Under the pieces are notes generated by a model. The model saw only the letters and a program-made list of their open reading frames with translations. It ran no database searches and was not told the origin of the DNA. Position numbers and translations under genes: made by a program. Below, one piece after another: positions 10,626 through 22,130 of a stretch of DNA of 64,000 nucleotides; position 1 is the stretch's first letter; every line of letters begins with the position of its first letter. Source of the stretch: Epiperipatus broadwayi (taxonomy: Eukaryota; Onychophora; Udeonychophora; Euonychophora; Peripatidae); assembly GCA_028023455.1 (NCBI GenBank), contig JAQFVV010000143.1, forward strand, positions 2,702,001 to 2,766,000, read 5' to 3'.

Positions 10626-11530
10626 GTAATATTTAATAAGGCAATAAACCTAAAACATGTGTGGTTGAAAATGCAAAGTTAGGGACCTCTACAGGTCTTA
10701 ACCACAAGCTTACACATTGGAAGAAAAGAGGGGAACCCTTCTTTACTTCAACCTACTTTCTATATAAATAGGTGAAGCTGAAGCAGTTAGATCTTAGAGC
10801 TTGAAGCTATTCAATACTTCACTGATTAAGTCCACAATTCCTATTATACATTAGTACTCGCGAAATCTTTCGATTTACAATGAGTCAATGGAAAGATCTT
10901 ATAGTTGGAAATCTATTACGATTATTTAAAATTGTAATTATAAATTTATTTAACGCAAATTGATTACATAAGTAATATTTACTAAGGCAATAAACCTAAA
11001 GCATGTGCGGTTGAAAATGCGAAGGTAGGGGCCTCTACAGGTCTTAACCACAAGCTTACGCATTGGAAGAAAAGAGGGGAACCCTTCTTGACTTCAACCT
11101 ACTTTCTGTATAAATAGGTGAAGCTGAGGCGGTTAGATCGGAGAGCATGAAGCTATTCAGTACTTCAATGAGCGTTAAATAAATTTATAATTACAACTTT
11201 AAATTATCATAATAGATTTCTAACTATAAGATCTTTCCATTGATTCACTGTAAATCGAAATATTTTGCGAGTACTAATGTGTAATAGGAATTGTGGACTT
11301 AATCAGTAAAGTATTGAATAGCTTCACACTCTCAGATCTAACCGCTTTAGCTTTACCTATTTATATAGAAAGTAGGTTGAGGTAAAGAAGAGTTTCCCTC
11401 TTTTCTTTCAATGCATAAGCTTGTGGTTAATACCTGTAGAGGTCCCTACGCATTTTCAACTGCACATACTTTAGGTTTATTGCCTTAGTAAATATTACTT
11501 ACGTAATCAATGTGCGTTAAATAAATTTAT
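10626..11530. repeat. Triple repeat: two direct copies and one inverted copy of an unclassified unit
   Basis: A unit containing AAGGCAATAAACCTAAA, GGGACCTCTACAGGTCTTAA, AAGAAAAGAGGGGAACCC and CTATATAAATAGGTGAAGC starts at about 10626, again at about 10975 (a shorter copy), and in inverted orientation ends near 11505. The first and third copies also share a long distal part (about 10810-10960 and 11170-11320), so the array is an inverted pair enclosing a partial direct copy. A further fragment lies at 35936-36017. No coding capacity, tRNA-like promoter or known family signature was recognised. Confidence 0.8.
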
Positions 11531-11808
11531 AATTACAACATTATGTATGTTAAGTTTTCTACCAGAATTTGATCATATTGATTTGTTTTCTTACTAAAAT
11601 GTATACTTATGGCTTTAACATTGGGGATGGCTTTGTTTGAATTTCCCTTTTTTTTCTTTCTTTCTTTTATATTAATAAGTTTTATTAAAAATCATAGATA
11701 GAGTCACTAAAATTTTTGTTGTTTGGAGATGCGCGTGCCTTTATTAAGTTGAGTTGTGACTGCTGCTTCAAAAAAATTACTTTAAACTTCCTCTGGAGAT
11801 AGTTCCCA

Positions 11809-13560
11809 ATGGGAAGAAAAGCTAAGAAGACTCAGGAGGATAAGGTGAGTAAACTGAAAGTTAATTATAATATTACAGGGGTTCAAGTTGATCAATGTTG
11901 CCAGATTGAAAAAACCAATGTTAACATAATTGAAAATGGCGCTACAAAGAATCAGAAGCCCTGCACTAATCCAGCCAATTTTAAACATGAATTAAGAAAG
12001 GCAATCAGCAACTCTGAATTAAATATTTCTGAAAATTGTGTAGACATAAAAGTAAAATTTAAAAAAGCAAGATATTCCTCCCCGCACACGAAAGAGAATG
12101 ATAATTTTTCAGGCCAATTAAGCCCAATTTGTAACGAAGATCCTAAACTAAGCACTGATTCAAATGTTTTCTGTAGGTGAAGAAAAAGAAGAACTAATAG
12201 TAATAATGGTGATATTCAACTCAAAATGGTGATAAATGAAAGCCAATGTAACAATCAGTATCCCACTATCTAAGACAGTCAGAAAATTGATGGTAAAATA
12301 GATCCAAAAAAAGTACTTGAAATCAATCACAATCCAACACAATTTGCGGATCTAAATGATAAGTTACCTGAAGCTCAAAATTTACGTTGTCTCTTCGAAA
12401 ATGTTCATAAAGTTAAATGCATATTGGAAAATTTTTTTTATCAATTGCATGACTCCAAGTACTTCTATCTTAAGTTTGATATTACAAACAAATGAAAAGA
12501 ATGGAAAGCACATTCTGGATAGACCCAACTTAAATGAATATCTTAAATTGCTTACTTGATTAAACACACTGCATTCTTCCAAGCACGAGGTTTTATTTTC
12601 ATCGAATATTTTACTAAGGACCAAAAAGAACTAGCCGAGAATTTAATAAAAGAGGCACAAGGACATAGGATATATTACATTTCAAATGATCCTAATCTCT
12701 TAGTGTATGGTAGGGTCTTGCATACCCCACCAAACTTTAACGTTGACTTTTTTAAAACACAACTTAATAATTTCGCTGAAGTAATTACCATGGAAAGGGA
12801 AATTACCCCTGGTATTTTATTCCAAATCCCTACAAATTCATGGAAAGCGGTTCTTAAACTAAAAAAAGATATTACCAAAGAACAATTGCCAATCTCCATT
12901 ATTTTGAAGAGTAAGCCTCCCCTATGCTTTAAGGGTAATAGAGTGGGTCATATTGCTGCAATGTGTGAAGTGGGAAATTGTCCAAGGTGTTATAGGTTTG
13001 ATAGAATCGATCATTTCTGTGGCATGAATAATATCAAGACGTAGGCAAGCATAGTAGATGGTGATAATAATAAAAATACCAATAATTATGAACTTTTTGT
13101 AGATGAAATTGTTGTGAATACCAATCAAGCCCCTCAACAATCAGAACAATATCCCCTGTAAACAAACCTGTTGCCAATCAGCAAGAAATGGAGAGCTCTA
13201 ATGATATTGTGATGGCGCAAGAATGGACAGCTTGAATGATATTGGGTTGGTGCAGGAGATGGTGCGCTCATGATATTGAATCCTATATCCTGGGCTAATC
13301 TCTGCAGATAAAAAATCAAGTTGACAGCAACAATGCTCGGAATAACCATATAACACCACAAACATGTAGTAAAATTAATGAGTCTGTACCTGGGATTAAA
13401 CATCTCAATCCTATGAGTCAAAATAAGTTAAATAGTCGAGATGATGGTGTTCAGAATAACCGTATAATGCCTCAAATGTGTACTAATAACAATGAGGCCA
13501 ATTTAGAGATAGATTGTCTTGAATCAATGAACCAAAATAAGTTAAATAGTCAAGATGAGC
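11809..13560 (+). pseudogene. LINE ORF1 (gag-like, zinc knuckle), decayed
   Basis: The frame starts with MGRKAKKTQEDKVSK at 11809 and stops at 12180, then continues in other frames. The best preserved part (12556-13044) reads FIFIEYFTKDQKELAEN, FNVDFFKTQLNNFAEV and LKSKPPLCFKGN, then a run of cysteines and histidines (CF...GHIAAMCEVGNCPRC). This has the spacing of tandem retroviral-type zinc knuckles with the first cysteine position altered. ORF1 proteins of such elements bind the element RNA. Sequence from 13045 to about 13560 is low-complexity and polar with degenerate short repeats (AATAAGTTAAATAGTC twice). At least three frame changes make it inactive. Confidence 0.75.
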
Positions 13561-13669
13561 ATTCAAAATAGGTTTAAATAACACATACATATGAGTGATA
13601 GTTTGAATAGAATCTTATAAGATATTAATTGCAGTTGGCAATCAATCAATTTTATTAATTAGGAATAAC

Positions 13670-16600
13670 TGTCTTAAAATACTAACACTTAATATTAGGA
13701 GTTTAAATGCCCCTGGTAAAGTAGATAAAATTATTGATTATTCATCCAAACAGAGATATGAAATTGTAATTCTAACAGAGACAAAAATTTATTATAATAC
13801 TCCTAAATATATGATTGACAAGTTATCCCAACACAATATTCTTTTTAAGGCAAACTATAGGCCCGCCCAAGATGCTTCCGTTTTAATATGCTGCAATTAA
13901 GAAGATTCAATCGTTGACATTACAAACAAACTATGTTGCGCTTTCCTTCATTTTCCAAGGTGAATTGCATTACTTGATTGGGGTTTACTCTATTGCTAAG
14001 GGTAATGATATTGTAAAGATTATTTACAACATACAAAGCAAATTGTTAACAAAATCTGGCATTATAATCCTAGGAAGTGACCTTAATTGCACATTCAGAA
14101 GCCTACCGAAAGCCTTAATAAATAAAATGAATGATATATCACTATATCCATTGCACGAGAGATATCCAGATGGTGCTTACACATTTTTCAATAGTATGTT
14201 CTCCTCTCTTAAAGACTTGTTCTTTATTTCTGTGCATAAACTTAATGAGACGAAGATTAATACATCTCTTGTTGGGTTTTCAGACCACCTATGTGTAAAT
14301 CTAAAACTTGATAACTATGGGTAAGTGAGAAACCAATATAGATTTTCAATTAAGAGAAATATACGAGATGGTGTTGAGTTCACAACGGACCAATTAGCGG
14401 TTACCCTGATTGTTATTAATTATTATACATGGCGCACTGCATTGCCACCATGCATTGCTTGGATTAAAATTAAAAAAGAGAACTCTCCCAAATATGTTAT
14501 AAAAACTCCCAACAATTGTTATCATTTAATCAAATGAAAAATAGAATTCTGAAATTCAGAGAGCTCTCTATGAGATTACTTATCTCAGACCTAATCACGA
14601 ATTAGCTAATAGCCTACAAGAAGATTACAATAGCTTATATCAGCTTATGCACCAAAAAACAACAATTTGGTTCAGGAAATTAAGTCCTAACTTGAGTCGG
14701 TTATCTAAGCCTATGATAAACTATGGGAAGGTTTATATCTCACACACTAAGGGTATTTCCACTATTAAGAAAGACAATAACAGCTTGACCTTCAGAATCT
14801 ATGCAGATTGTTATATTTTAGAAAAGTTAAGAGCAAGGTTTTCATTAATCAATACACAAGTACCACAACATTGGTAAAAAAGAGTATACACCTGGGTCTC
14901 GTTTTACGCGATAGATAGGTTCCTCAGAAAACACCGGCAAACGAAATCGCGCAAAAATAGACGTAACTTACATTGAAAAAGGGGGGATGCAGTCTGTCAT
15001 TTTTCAAAATTCACGTAAAAGCAAAGCACCAACGTAAAATTACTTTAAAATTCGCGCAAAAAAAAAAATAAAATAAAATATGACTAATAAAAAATTTCAA
15101 ATTTGAAAAAAATTGATACAAGACAAACTTTTTTTAACTATAATATTTAATTTTATTTAAAATAATATATTTTTATGCATAATTTACAGTACAGTAATTT
15201 ACATTTTTTATACACGTTTTAATTATTATTGCTATTTGCCGAAAAACACGTTCGTTTGTAAACTGGTAAAAAATCAAATTTTTCACAAGAGGAAATACAA
15301 CTAACGCCAACTTCACACTCATGTTGTATCAATGGTTTTCTGGTGACAACGCAATTAGTAATTAATCTTTGAGACGATGATTTTGTTTATGAAGCTCGCG
15401 ATATCCAGACATACAACCATTTAGTTCTCTTTGGAATTTAAGAGCACGTTAATGATTAGTGTCATTAATAAGAAAGTAATAATTGATTACATTCTTTTTT
15501 AAAAAGCAAAAACAGAATGTGATTTAAAATGCAAAATTAACACGCACAATGTTTGAACAAATTTACATTATAATCTTGTAAAATTTAATGTGTGTATACG
15601 TAAAATGTGGAAGTCATGATTTTAATTTCATTATTGCATAAAATCTTACTATTATAAAGCACTGAAAATATTGAAATTACTAAGATGAAAGTCGAATTCC
15701 AATAATGTGCTATTACTTTCAATATAATGTAAGTGCGCGAAATTTATTATTTAAAGTAATAGCGCATTATTGGAGGTTGACTTCCAGTGAAACATGAATC
15801 GCGTAACTTCAAAATCGTGTTAAATAAGTCCGCATAAAAAGAGACCCGGGTATATTACAATCCAGGAAATTCAAGTAGAGATTAATAACCTTAAAGTACA
15901 AACAATAATGGCAAATGACACAATCCCCACCTCTGTTTATAAACAGATGGATTATGCTCTTAAATTTACAATGTGGAAATACTTCAACCAGTTGTGCTAT
16001 GAGAAAATAGAATGGCCTTTCATGAATAATAACAGGGTTATTTTCAGCCTCAAAAAAGAAAAAGAAATGCAAATACCAACAATTAATGATTTGAGATCTC
16101 AGTAGAAGACATTGATTCCAAGATTCTAGCTAGAATTCTCTTGAAGAGATTACATCATCATATTGATTCCAGAATATCATCAGCGCATCATACAATCAAA
16201 GATAGGTGTGCAGTAAATGCCACAATTAAAATTCAGGAAGCCATTAAATATGCCAGGGAATTAAACTTAACCCAATATTACGCTGTTCAAATAGATTTTT
16301 ATGCTGCCTTTGACCTAGTTGATTGGTCTTTTCTCAAACAGGCCCTCTGACTTATAATCCAGAATCACCCATATTTGGTGAATGCTGTCAAAACTACATA
16401 ACATGGTCATATATCAATTAAAAACTTCATGAGAAGATCTAAATTTTCATACCAAGAAAGGTAAACCTCAGGCTCACCCTTAGCTGCTCTTCTGTTTGCT
16501 ATTTATGTTGACCCTCTCATTCGAGAGATTGAGAACCATGTACATAGTCTTTTTCTCCCACATCTGGATGCAAACATTATTGTAACTGCATTCATTGACG

Positions 16601-17850
16601 ATGATATTATAATATTTCAAGACAGCTATAATACCCAGCTTGTAATGAATATCTAAACTGGATCCGTTATTCAGCCACTTAAGTCAGCAGCTTGGCAATT
16701 AGCCTCAGGTAAAAAAAAATGCCAACCAACTTTTTAGCCCCCCCCTCCCTTTCACTTTCCTGGATACACCTATATTTGTCCAAAACAAAGTTGAACAATT
16801 ATTTGAATAAATTAATTATTGAAAAAATTGAAGTTAAAATAATTACCTTATCGATTAAATTATATGAAATTACAAGGGCATTGATTTTTAAGGCTATCAT
16901 ATCAGAGATCTTGGCTTATTATGCACCCTGGATTAACACTATATAACACAACAATCTTTAGAATAAACAAGATTGCAAGGAAATATGTCTGGAGTGGCAC
17001 ATTCAAAATGGGTTTCAATAGCAACCATGCAGTTACCTATAAATAAGGAAGGGCTTAACCTGATAGATCCCACACTATATGTATCTTATATCAAGGTGAG
17101 AACATATATTAATGTAATTAAAAGTCATTGCTTTAGCCTTCCCGATGACCATATACGCATTCTTAGGGACATTACCGCATAGGGTACTTCATTTGTGGCT
17201 GACATGTCAATTGCATACAGGGATCTGCAGGATGATCTTAACATACCTACTCTTGAGGGAATTAAATATGAAGATGTAATACCTTAAGTCCCATGATAAT
17301 CCGGTTAGATATTTCAAAAAAGAGCATACTGAAGAACTTCCACTCTTTACACACTCCCCAATCTTATATAAAATTCATTTTCAAATTAATGAATGGTTTG
17401 TTCTTAACAACTACAGTACTAAACCAAAAACTACACATGAATTTGGACCCAATCTGTTGCCTATGCAAGACTGGTGAAGAAAGATTCTAGCATTTGCTTA
17501 GCATTTAGGCAAATAAGATCAGGAGTGTTTCACAAGCCATTTATAAATGTAAAACTATTTAGGCAATGTATTGCTAAATTCAATCCCTACAATGCAATGG
17601 TAACAGTACATACTCTGAAAACCATTTAGACAATATGATGCAATTTTATCTTTGATAATAAGTTCAACTGGCTAAAAAAACTTGATAGTGACTGGGAAAC
17701 GTATTACAACCAATGCCTGAGACTTTTGCCTAGGAAACCATGTAAACTATTTGGGGAGGCCCTGGTATAACAATTTGTCAAATTATGAAATAGGGTAGTT
17801 GCCCTGCCTGAAATAAACCTCGATCTTATCAGCCATCTGAATTGTTAGAG
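13670..17850 (+). pseudogene. LINE ORF2 (endonuclease-reverse transcriptase), decayed and interrupted
   Basis: The endonuclease starts near 13675 with LTLNIRSLNAPGKVDK and ILTETKIYYN. It continues at 13914-14324 with IILGSDLNCTFRS (a GDxN-like motif) and GFSDHLCVNL (the SDH motif). The RT region resumes after the inserted transposon at 15850. It includes FNQLCYEKIEWP, VQIDFYAAFDLVDW (motif A, D..x.AFD) near 16290, SPLAALLFAIYVDPL near 16470 and FIDDDIIIF (motif C) near 16595. A C-terminal CCLCKTGEERF (17450-17490) matches the start of the CCHC region that ends such ORF2 proteins. Many stops and frameshifts are present. Parts of the coding sequence are still readable by homology to the copy at 50092-53330. 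Confidence 0.8.
14889..15850. mobile_element. Non-autonomous DNA transposon copy 1, TA-flanked, inserted in the LINE
   Basis: The left terminus CACCTGGGTCTCGTTTTA and the inverted right terminus (AAAAAGAGACCCGGG) are flanked by TA on both sides, as expected for Tc1/mariner/pogo-type target duplication. Internal sequence matches the element at 31862-32807 in reverse orientation: GCGCAAAAATAGACGTAACTTA here corresponds to the complement near 32720. The length is 962 bp and no transposase frame is present. It interrupts ORF2 of the flanking LINE between the endonuclease and RT parts, so it inserted after the LINE did. Confidence 0.85.
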
Positions 17851-20462
17851 CTGAACTCTGTATTGGTGTTTAAAAGCGTAATGGATGATTGATACCTGTA
17901 TTATTACTTGTATGTATGTTTCTTCCTTTGTTTTATTCTTTCTTTGCGTGTTAATAAAGATTTGCATATATATAAAAATAAAAATAAATTTTTTTTTAAT
18001 ATTATTTTTACAAAAATAAATAAATCTGAAAATAAATTAATTGATTATAATTTATAGAAAGGACACAGATTACTTTAAATATAGTACAAATCACAAGTAA
18101 AATGATGCAATTGATATTTCTTAATGGATAATTGTTGTTTTTCTAAATGCTTTACCACTTATTAAGGCTTTCATATTCAAGCAGATAAACTTTTTGGCAA
18201 TTTTTTTTAAATTAAAAAAAAATCCATTAGTATTATTTTTAAAGTAACCAATTTAGATAGCCATTTACTTTTTCATGACCTATCCTATGACTTCAGCTTA
18301 CATATTGTTATAAGTGGCATAGAGAAGATAAAAAAAATGACACATTCACTTTTGGTGGGTAAATGGGTGCCTTAGCTATTCTTAACTTGATAGTAGAACA
18401 AAAGGGGAAAATGCTAAAAGTCCTTAGTACCTGCCAATTGAAAAGCTTGGTAACACCTTTTTTTTCCCATTTTCAATTTTCTGATGAGAATTGTTGAAAA
18501 GGCTTTTGTCTTACTGCTTTATTTTTTTTACCCATTTGTACTATGGTTATTTCATTCTATTTCATTTGTGGGACAATGTTCAATTGGTCCAGCATGCCTG
18601 AATTTTATTCACTTTATATTATTTTTCATAAGTGCCGATAACATGATATAAAGATCGAATATACTCTCAAATAATGATGCTTACAATTTTTTGGGAAACT
18701 ATTCTGTTCTGACTATAAAATGCAGATCTTGAGAGGTTTCTTGACTTATTTATTGATAGTTTTCCAAATAGTTTTTTTTTTTTTAATTCAATATTTTTAC
18801 AAGTGATTTAAGAACAGGTGAATATATGTCAGGAGTTAGCTGTCTTTATTCTACTTCCTATTCTGAGTAGACCATGAATATGGAAGTTTTAAAAGACAAA
18901 TAATATTAACTGTAATATCTAGCTAAAAATAACTAAATATTTATTTATCATATAATATCTCATTGATAGCTGAGTTAGTTATAAGTCAGCTATTGAAAAA
19001 AAAACTGAACTTTGAAATTCTCACTTTATAAGAAAAATTTTGGAATTGAACCAGTTAATTTCCTAATTGCCTTTCATTTAAATAGTTTCATTACTCATCA
19101 CTTCTCATATAATAAAATACACAAGTATTTTCTCTGCTGTTAATCTTATTGATTTTTGGAAACATCTATTCTGACTCAGTTCAAGAATTTTCTTAAACAA
19201 ATATAAACTGCTGGAAAGTAAATTCTTAAGAAACCTAATATCTAATTTATCATATTTACAATGGGATTTTTATCTATTTAACCAGACTAATTAATACCTA
19301 CATTGTTCTTGAGTATTTAATTAAATCTCATAATTATTTAAACTTTTTGCCTGAGTTAACAAATTTTTCAATATAAGCTACATTTTGAATAAAAAATGTA
19401 AATGAAAAATATTATTTAAACTTCATTGTAAATATTTACTTTATGTGCTTTAATTTTTGTAGATAAAATAATTAAAAGTGTTTCCTCCTCATTTCTTTTT
19501 AGTTATATTTTTCAGGTTATGTGATGAAATTACTGATTGTTGGTAAGCTGAATAGGGGGAGGGTTACATTTTGATTATAATAAATAGCATTTGAATCTTA
19601 CTTTAAAGTAAAAAGAAAAATTTGTATAAGTTGATATTTTTAAAAGAAAAAATTAAAGGACATTGAAAAGAACATTAATGAAAATGTTTGTGAAGTCATC
19701 TGATGATTAGAGAAGGTGATGATGTAAGCCACTCAATTCATTTTTGGATGTCCTATGATATTGTATTGCTTAAGATTGAATGTGAAAAACATATTTCAAA
19801 ATTAATTTCTATTTGTTTTTTTAATCATAGCAAGAGTTTCAGAAAAAAGTTAGATGTGTTTTTTTTTTTTATAAAGTGGCTAATCTTTTATACTTTCTTG
19901 CAATAAAGAAAAATGTTGGTGAACTAATCGTGCCTGAAGAGCTTTAATAAATCCTTAATTTGAAATGAAATTGAATAAAATATATTCTTTTTTTCAATCT
20001 ATTGAATAGAAGGAACACTTTTTCTTCTTCTTCATCATTATAATAATGGAGCAAGAATATACTTTTCAAAATCAAAAAATTAAGGAAATCTTTCTGGACA
20101 TTTTATCCAAAAATGTAAAAATCGTTAAACATAACTTTACAAATAATTCCTAAACCTTTACTTTGAAGCAGAAGTTTCTTTTCCAGGTTATAGATCAAGT
20201 TTTTATTTTCCGGTGGGATTAATTAGTACATTTTAAGAAAATAAATATTATATTCATGTCATAGATAATTGTAGTTGTATACTTGACATAATGTTTTAAA
20301 TTTTTATTTTTGTAATTTTGTTTTTAAAAATCAGTCAAATTATTAAAAAGAAATGTTATCACAATATTAGAAATTTTTTTCTTTTTCTTATTTTTATAAT
20401 AAATGTATGTTTCTTGATATATCATGACTAATATTTTTTTTAAACTTAATTCTTTATTTTAG

Positions 20463-20641
20463 GAATGTCTCTTTTGCAAACCGTCTTTATAAAAGATTCT
20501 GAATTTTCCAAGCAACAGAGTGTTTTACTAAAAATAATTTCCTGCATTTTTATAGTAATTGGAATGTTTATTTTTGGAGAAGTTATAGCACAGACCATCA
20601 CAAAAGGAGGGCCGCCTTCAGAGAATTTATGTCGATATTGA
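20463..20641 (+). CDS. SLC38-family amino acid transporter, terminal coding exon
   Basis: This exon completes the SLC38-like gene. It follows the acceptor TTATTTTAG at 20462, and its first two bases complete the Gly codon opened at 1084, so FPG joins directly to MSLLQTVFIKDSEF. It then encodes a last membrane helix (IISCIFIVIGMFIFGEVIAQTI) and a short tail ending LCRY before TGA at 20639-20641. A final helix of the form GxFIFGQxxAxAI close to the C-terminus is typical of SNAT7/8-like proteins. The matching phase and unbroken homology across the junction argue that no coding exon is missing between 1084 and 20463, although the intron is 19.4 kb. AATAAA-type poly(A) signals lie about 300 bp downstream (around 20945), so the 3' UTR is probably short. 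Confidence 0.85.
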
Positions 20642-21479
20642 CTTCAAGACAAAAAGAAATGAGATTTTTTTTTTTTAAACATAAAATACAAATATAATAA
20701 GATTATAATTGTATGAAAAAAGAACTAATCACATCTATATATATTTAATATATATGACATCATAAAATTATTCACTCCATAATTAGTTTTATTAATTTTG
20801 TGTATAATAATTAATTCTATAATTCAATAATTATTTCTTTAATTTGTAGAACATTGACTAAGTTCATAATGAAAACATGGAAGTTTATTTCTGGTTTAAT
20901 GAAAAATTTCTGAGCTGTAAGCTGTTTTATGATAACTCTTATTTTAATAAAATTATTAAGCTTATTATGGAGAGAATAATTTATGAATTCTTGTACACAC
21001 ATATATATATATATATTAGTAAATGCACAAGGTATTGATCTCGCATTTACAACATATGTGACAAATAATGGAAGTATTTTTTATTTACTTATAATAATAG
21101 TACTAAATTTGAAATCAGCCTCATAAATAATCAAATTTAAATACAGTATACCTAACGTAAACTACACTTCAGAAAAACACATTTGCAATATAGAGACAAT
21201 TACAAGCTTTATTTTTCTCTTTTTTGTACATTTATGAATTAATTATATAATTTTTGTAATTGTTACATTTACTATTCGGAATTTACATATATGATCCTAG
21301 CACAATTAATAAGCTGATGGTTTATTTTTTAGTTTTTTATTTATTTGTTTTTTTTAAGACAGCTTAACTATTAACAAAATATCACAAAGGAATTTAGAGA
21401 TTCCTATCAAGAAATAGATTCATTAGTGATTTATTAAGACTTTCAATTCTATCACCAAAACCATAGAAATGACAGTAAT

Positions 21480-22130
21480 TAACTAAGTACTTGATAATTT
21501 ATGCTTGTCTCTATCTAGTAGATCAGTTGCTGTTAAATTCCATGTATTAAACAGGGAAGTATAATGACTGTGTTGTCTGAATCTGTCGATGAGACTTCTA
21601 GCTGATTTTATTATTGGATCTGGAAAAATATATTTGTATGGAATCTCATAAGAATTCCATTTTTTACAGCATAATTATTTAATTATAGGTTATTGGTTGA
21701 ACTTTCAAAAATGATTTTAAATAAAGATGTATGAATCTTAGATGGTGAAACTATATCTTAAATAATTGGCAAGTCCGATCTCTTAACAGGTTTTTACACA
21801 TCTGTGAAGCAATTGCTGATATCTGCTGAATGAGTATGTGAAAGAACAGGACTTGAATAAGCCAGTATTATTTTTCATTGTAATATTTGAGTATATCCGT
21901 AAATCTAGTGTGGGAATCTTTTTTTCCAAAGCAGAAATTATACAATATTGGATGTGCTAGGAAAACTGTCCTAAAAGTGTTTGCATCATAATCCCAAGTA
22001 GTACCAACTAACTTTCCAAGGTTATTTCTAGAAATTAATTTTGATCTAGCTTTAATTAAATGAGCAAAATGACCTTAGACTATGATCCAAAGGAACTCCT
22101 GAATAGTATAGGGTAGGATTGTATTTCAGT
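21480..22130 (-). pseudogene. Decayed non-LTR retrotransposon RT C-terminal remnant
   Basis: The - strand around 22110-21930 can be read as GVPLDHSLRSF, then (with a frame adjustment) SRNNLGKLVGTTWDYDANTFRT, followed by a region with HTRFTDIL. This fits a pattern I know from Jockey/I/CR1-like elements just after the RT fingers-palm core: G..LDRSL.(F/Y)..H......K...R...(I/L)..LAGT.WG.DA.TLRT....., with HT..ID..LN downstream. Stops and frameshifts are frequent and the flanking parts cannot be aligned by eye. It is a different LINE lineage from the two elements with an ORF1. Confidence 0.5.

Larger units (their letters stand above)
11720..17980 (+). mobile_element. Decayed non-LTR (LINE) retrotransposon with ORF1 and ORF2
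   Basis: About 6.2 kb in total, with ORF1 then ORF2 on the + strand and an A-rich tail with AATAAAG-type signals around 17955-17990. ORF1 has a gag-like zinc-knuckle region. ORF2 has an apurinic-type endonuclease, a reverse transcriptase and a C-terminal cysteine motif. This order is typical of L1/Tx1-type elements with two ORFs. It has many stops and frameshifts and is split by a DNA transposon at 14889-15850. It shares layout with the younger element at 48420-53577 but is clearly diverged from it. Confidence 0.85.
1085..20462 (+). other. 19.4 kb intron of the SLC38-like gene
   Basis: The intron is inferred from the compatible donor and acceptor phases of the two flanking exons. It is filled mostly with transposable-element remnants, listed separately. 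Stretches with nothing recognisable beyond AT-rich sequence, poly(T) runs and short TA tracts are roughly 1100-1620, 2930-4100, 4910-5235, 6000-8110 (some moderately complex sequence at 6400-6900), 8730-9240, 9315-9870 and 18000-20460. Confidence 0.7.

Noticed and set aside
18480-18505. CTGATGAGAATTGTTGAAAA resembling a tiny hammerhead
   Set aside because: The sequence between CTGATGA and GAAA forms at most two base pairs, and the flanks do not pair.
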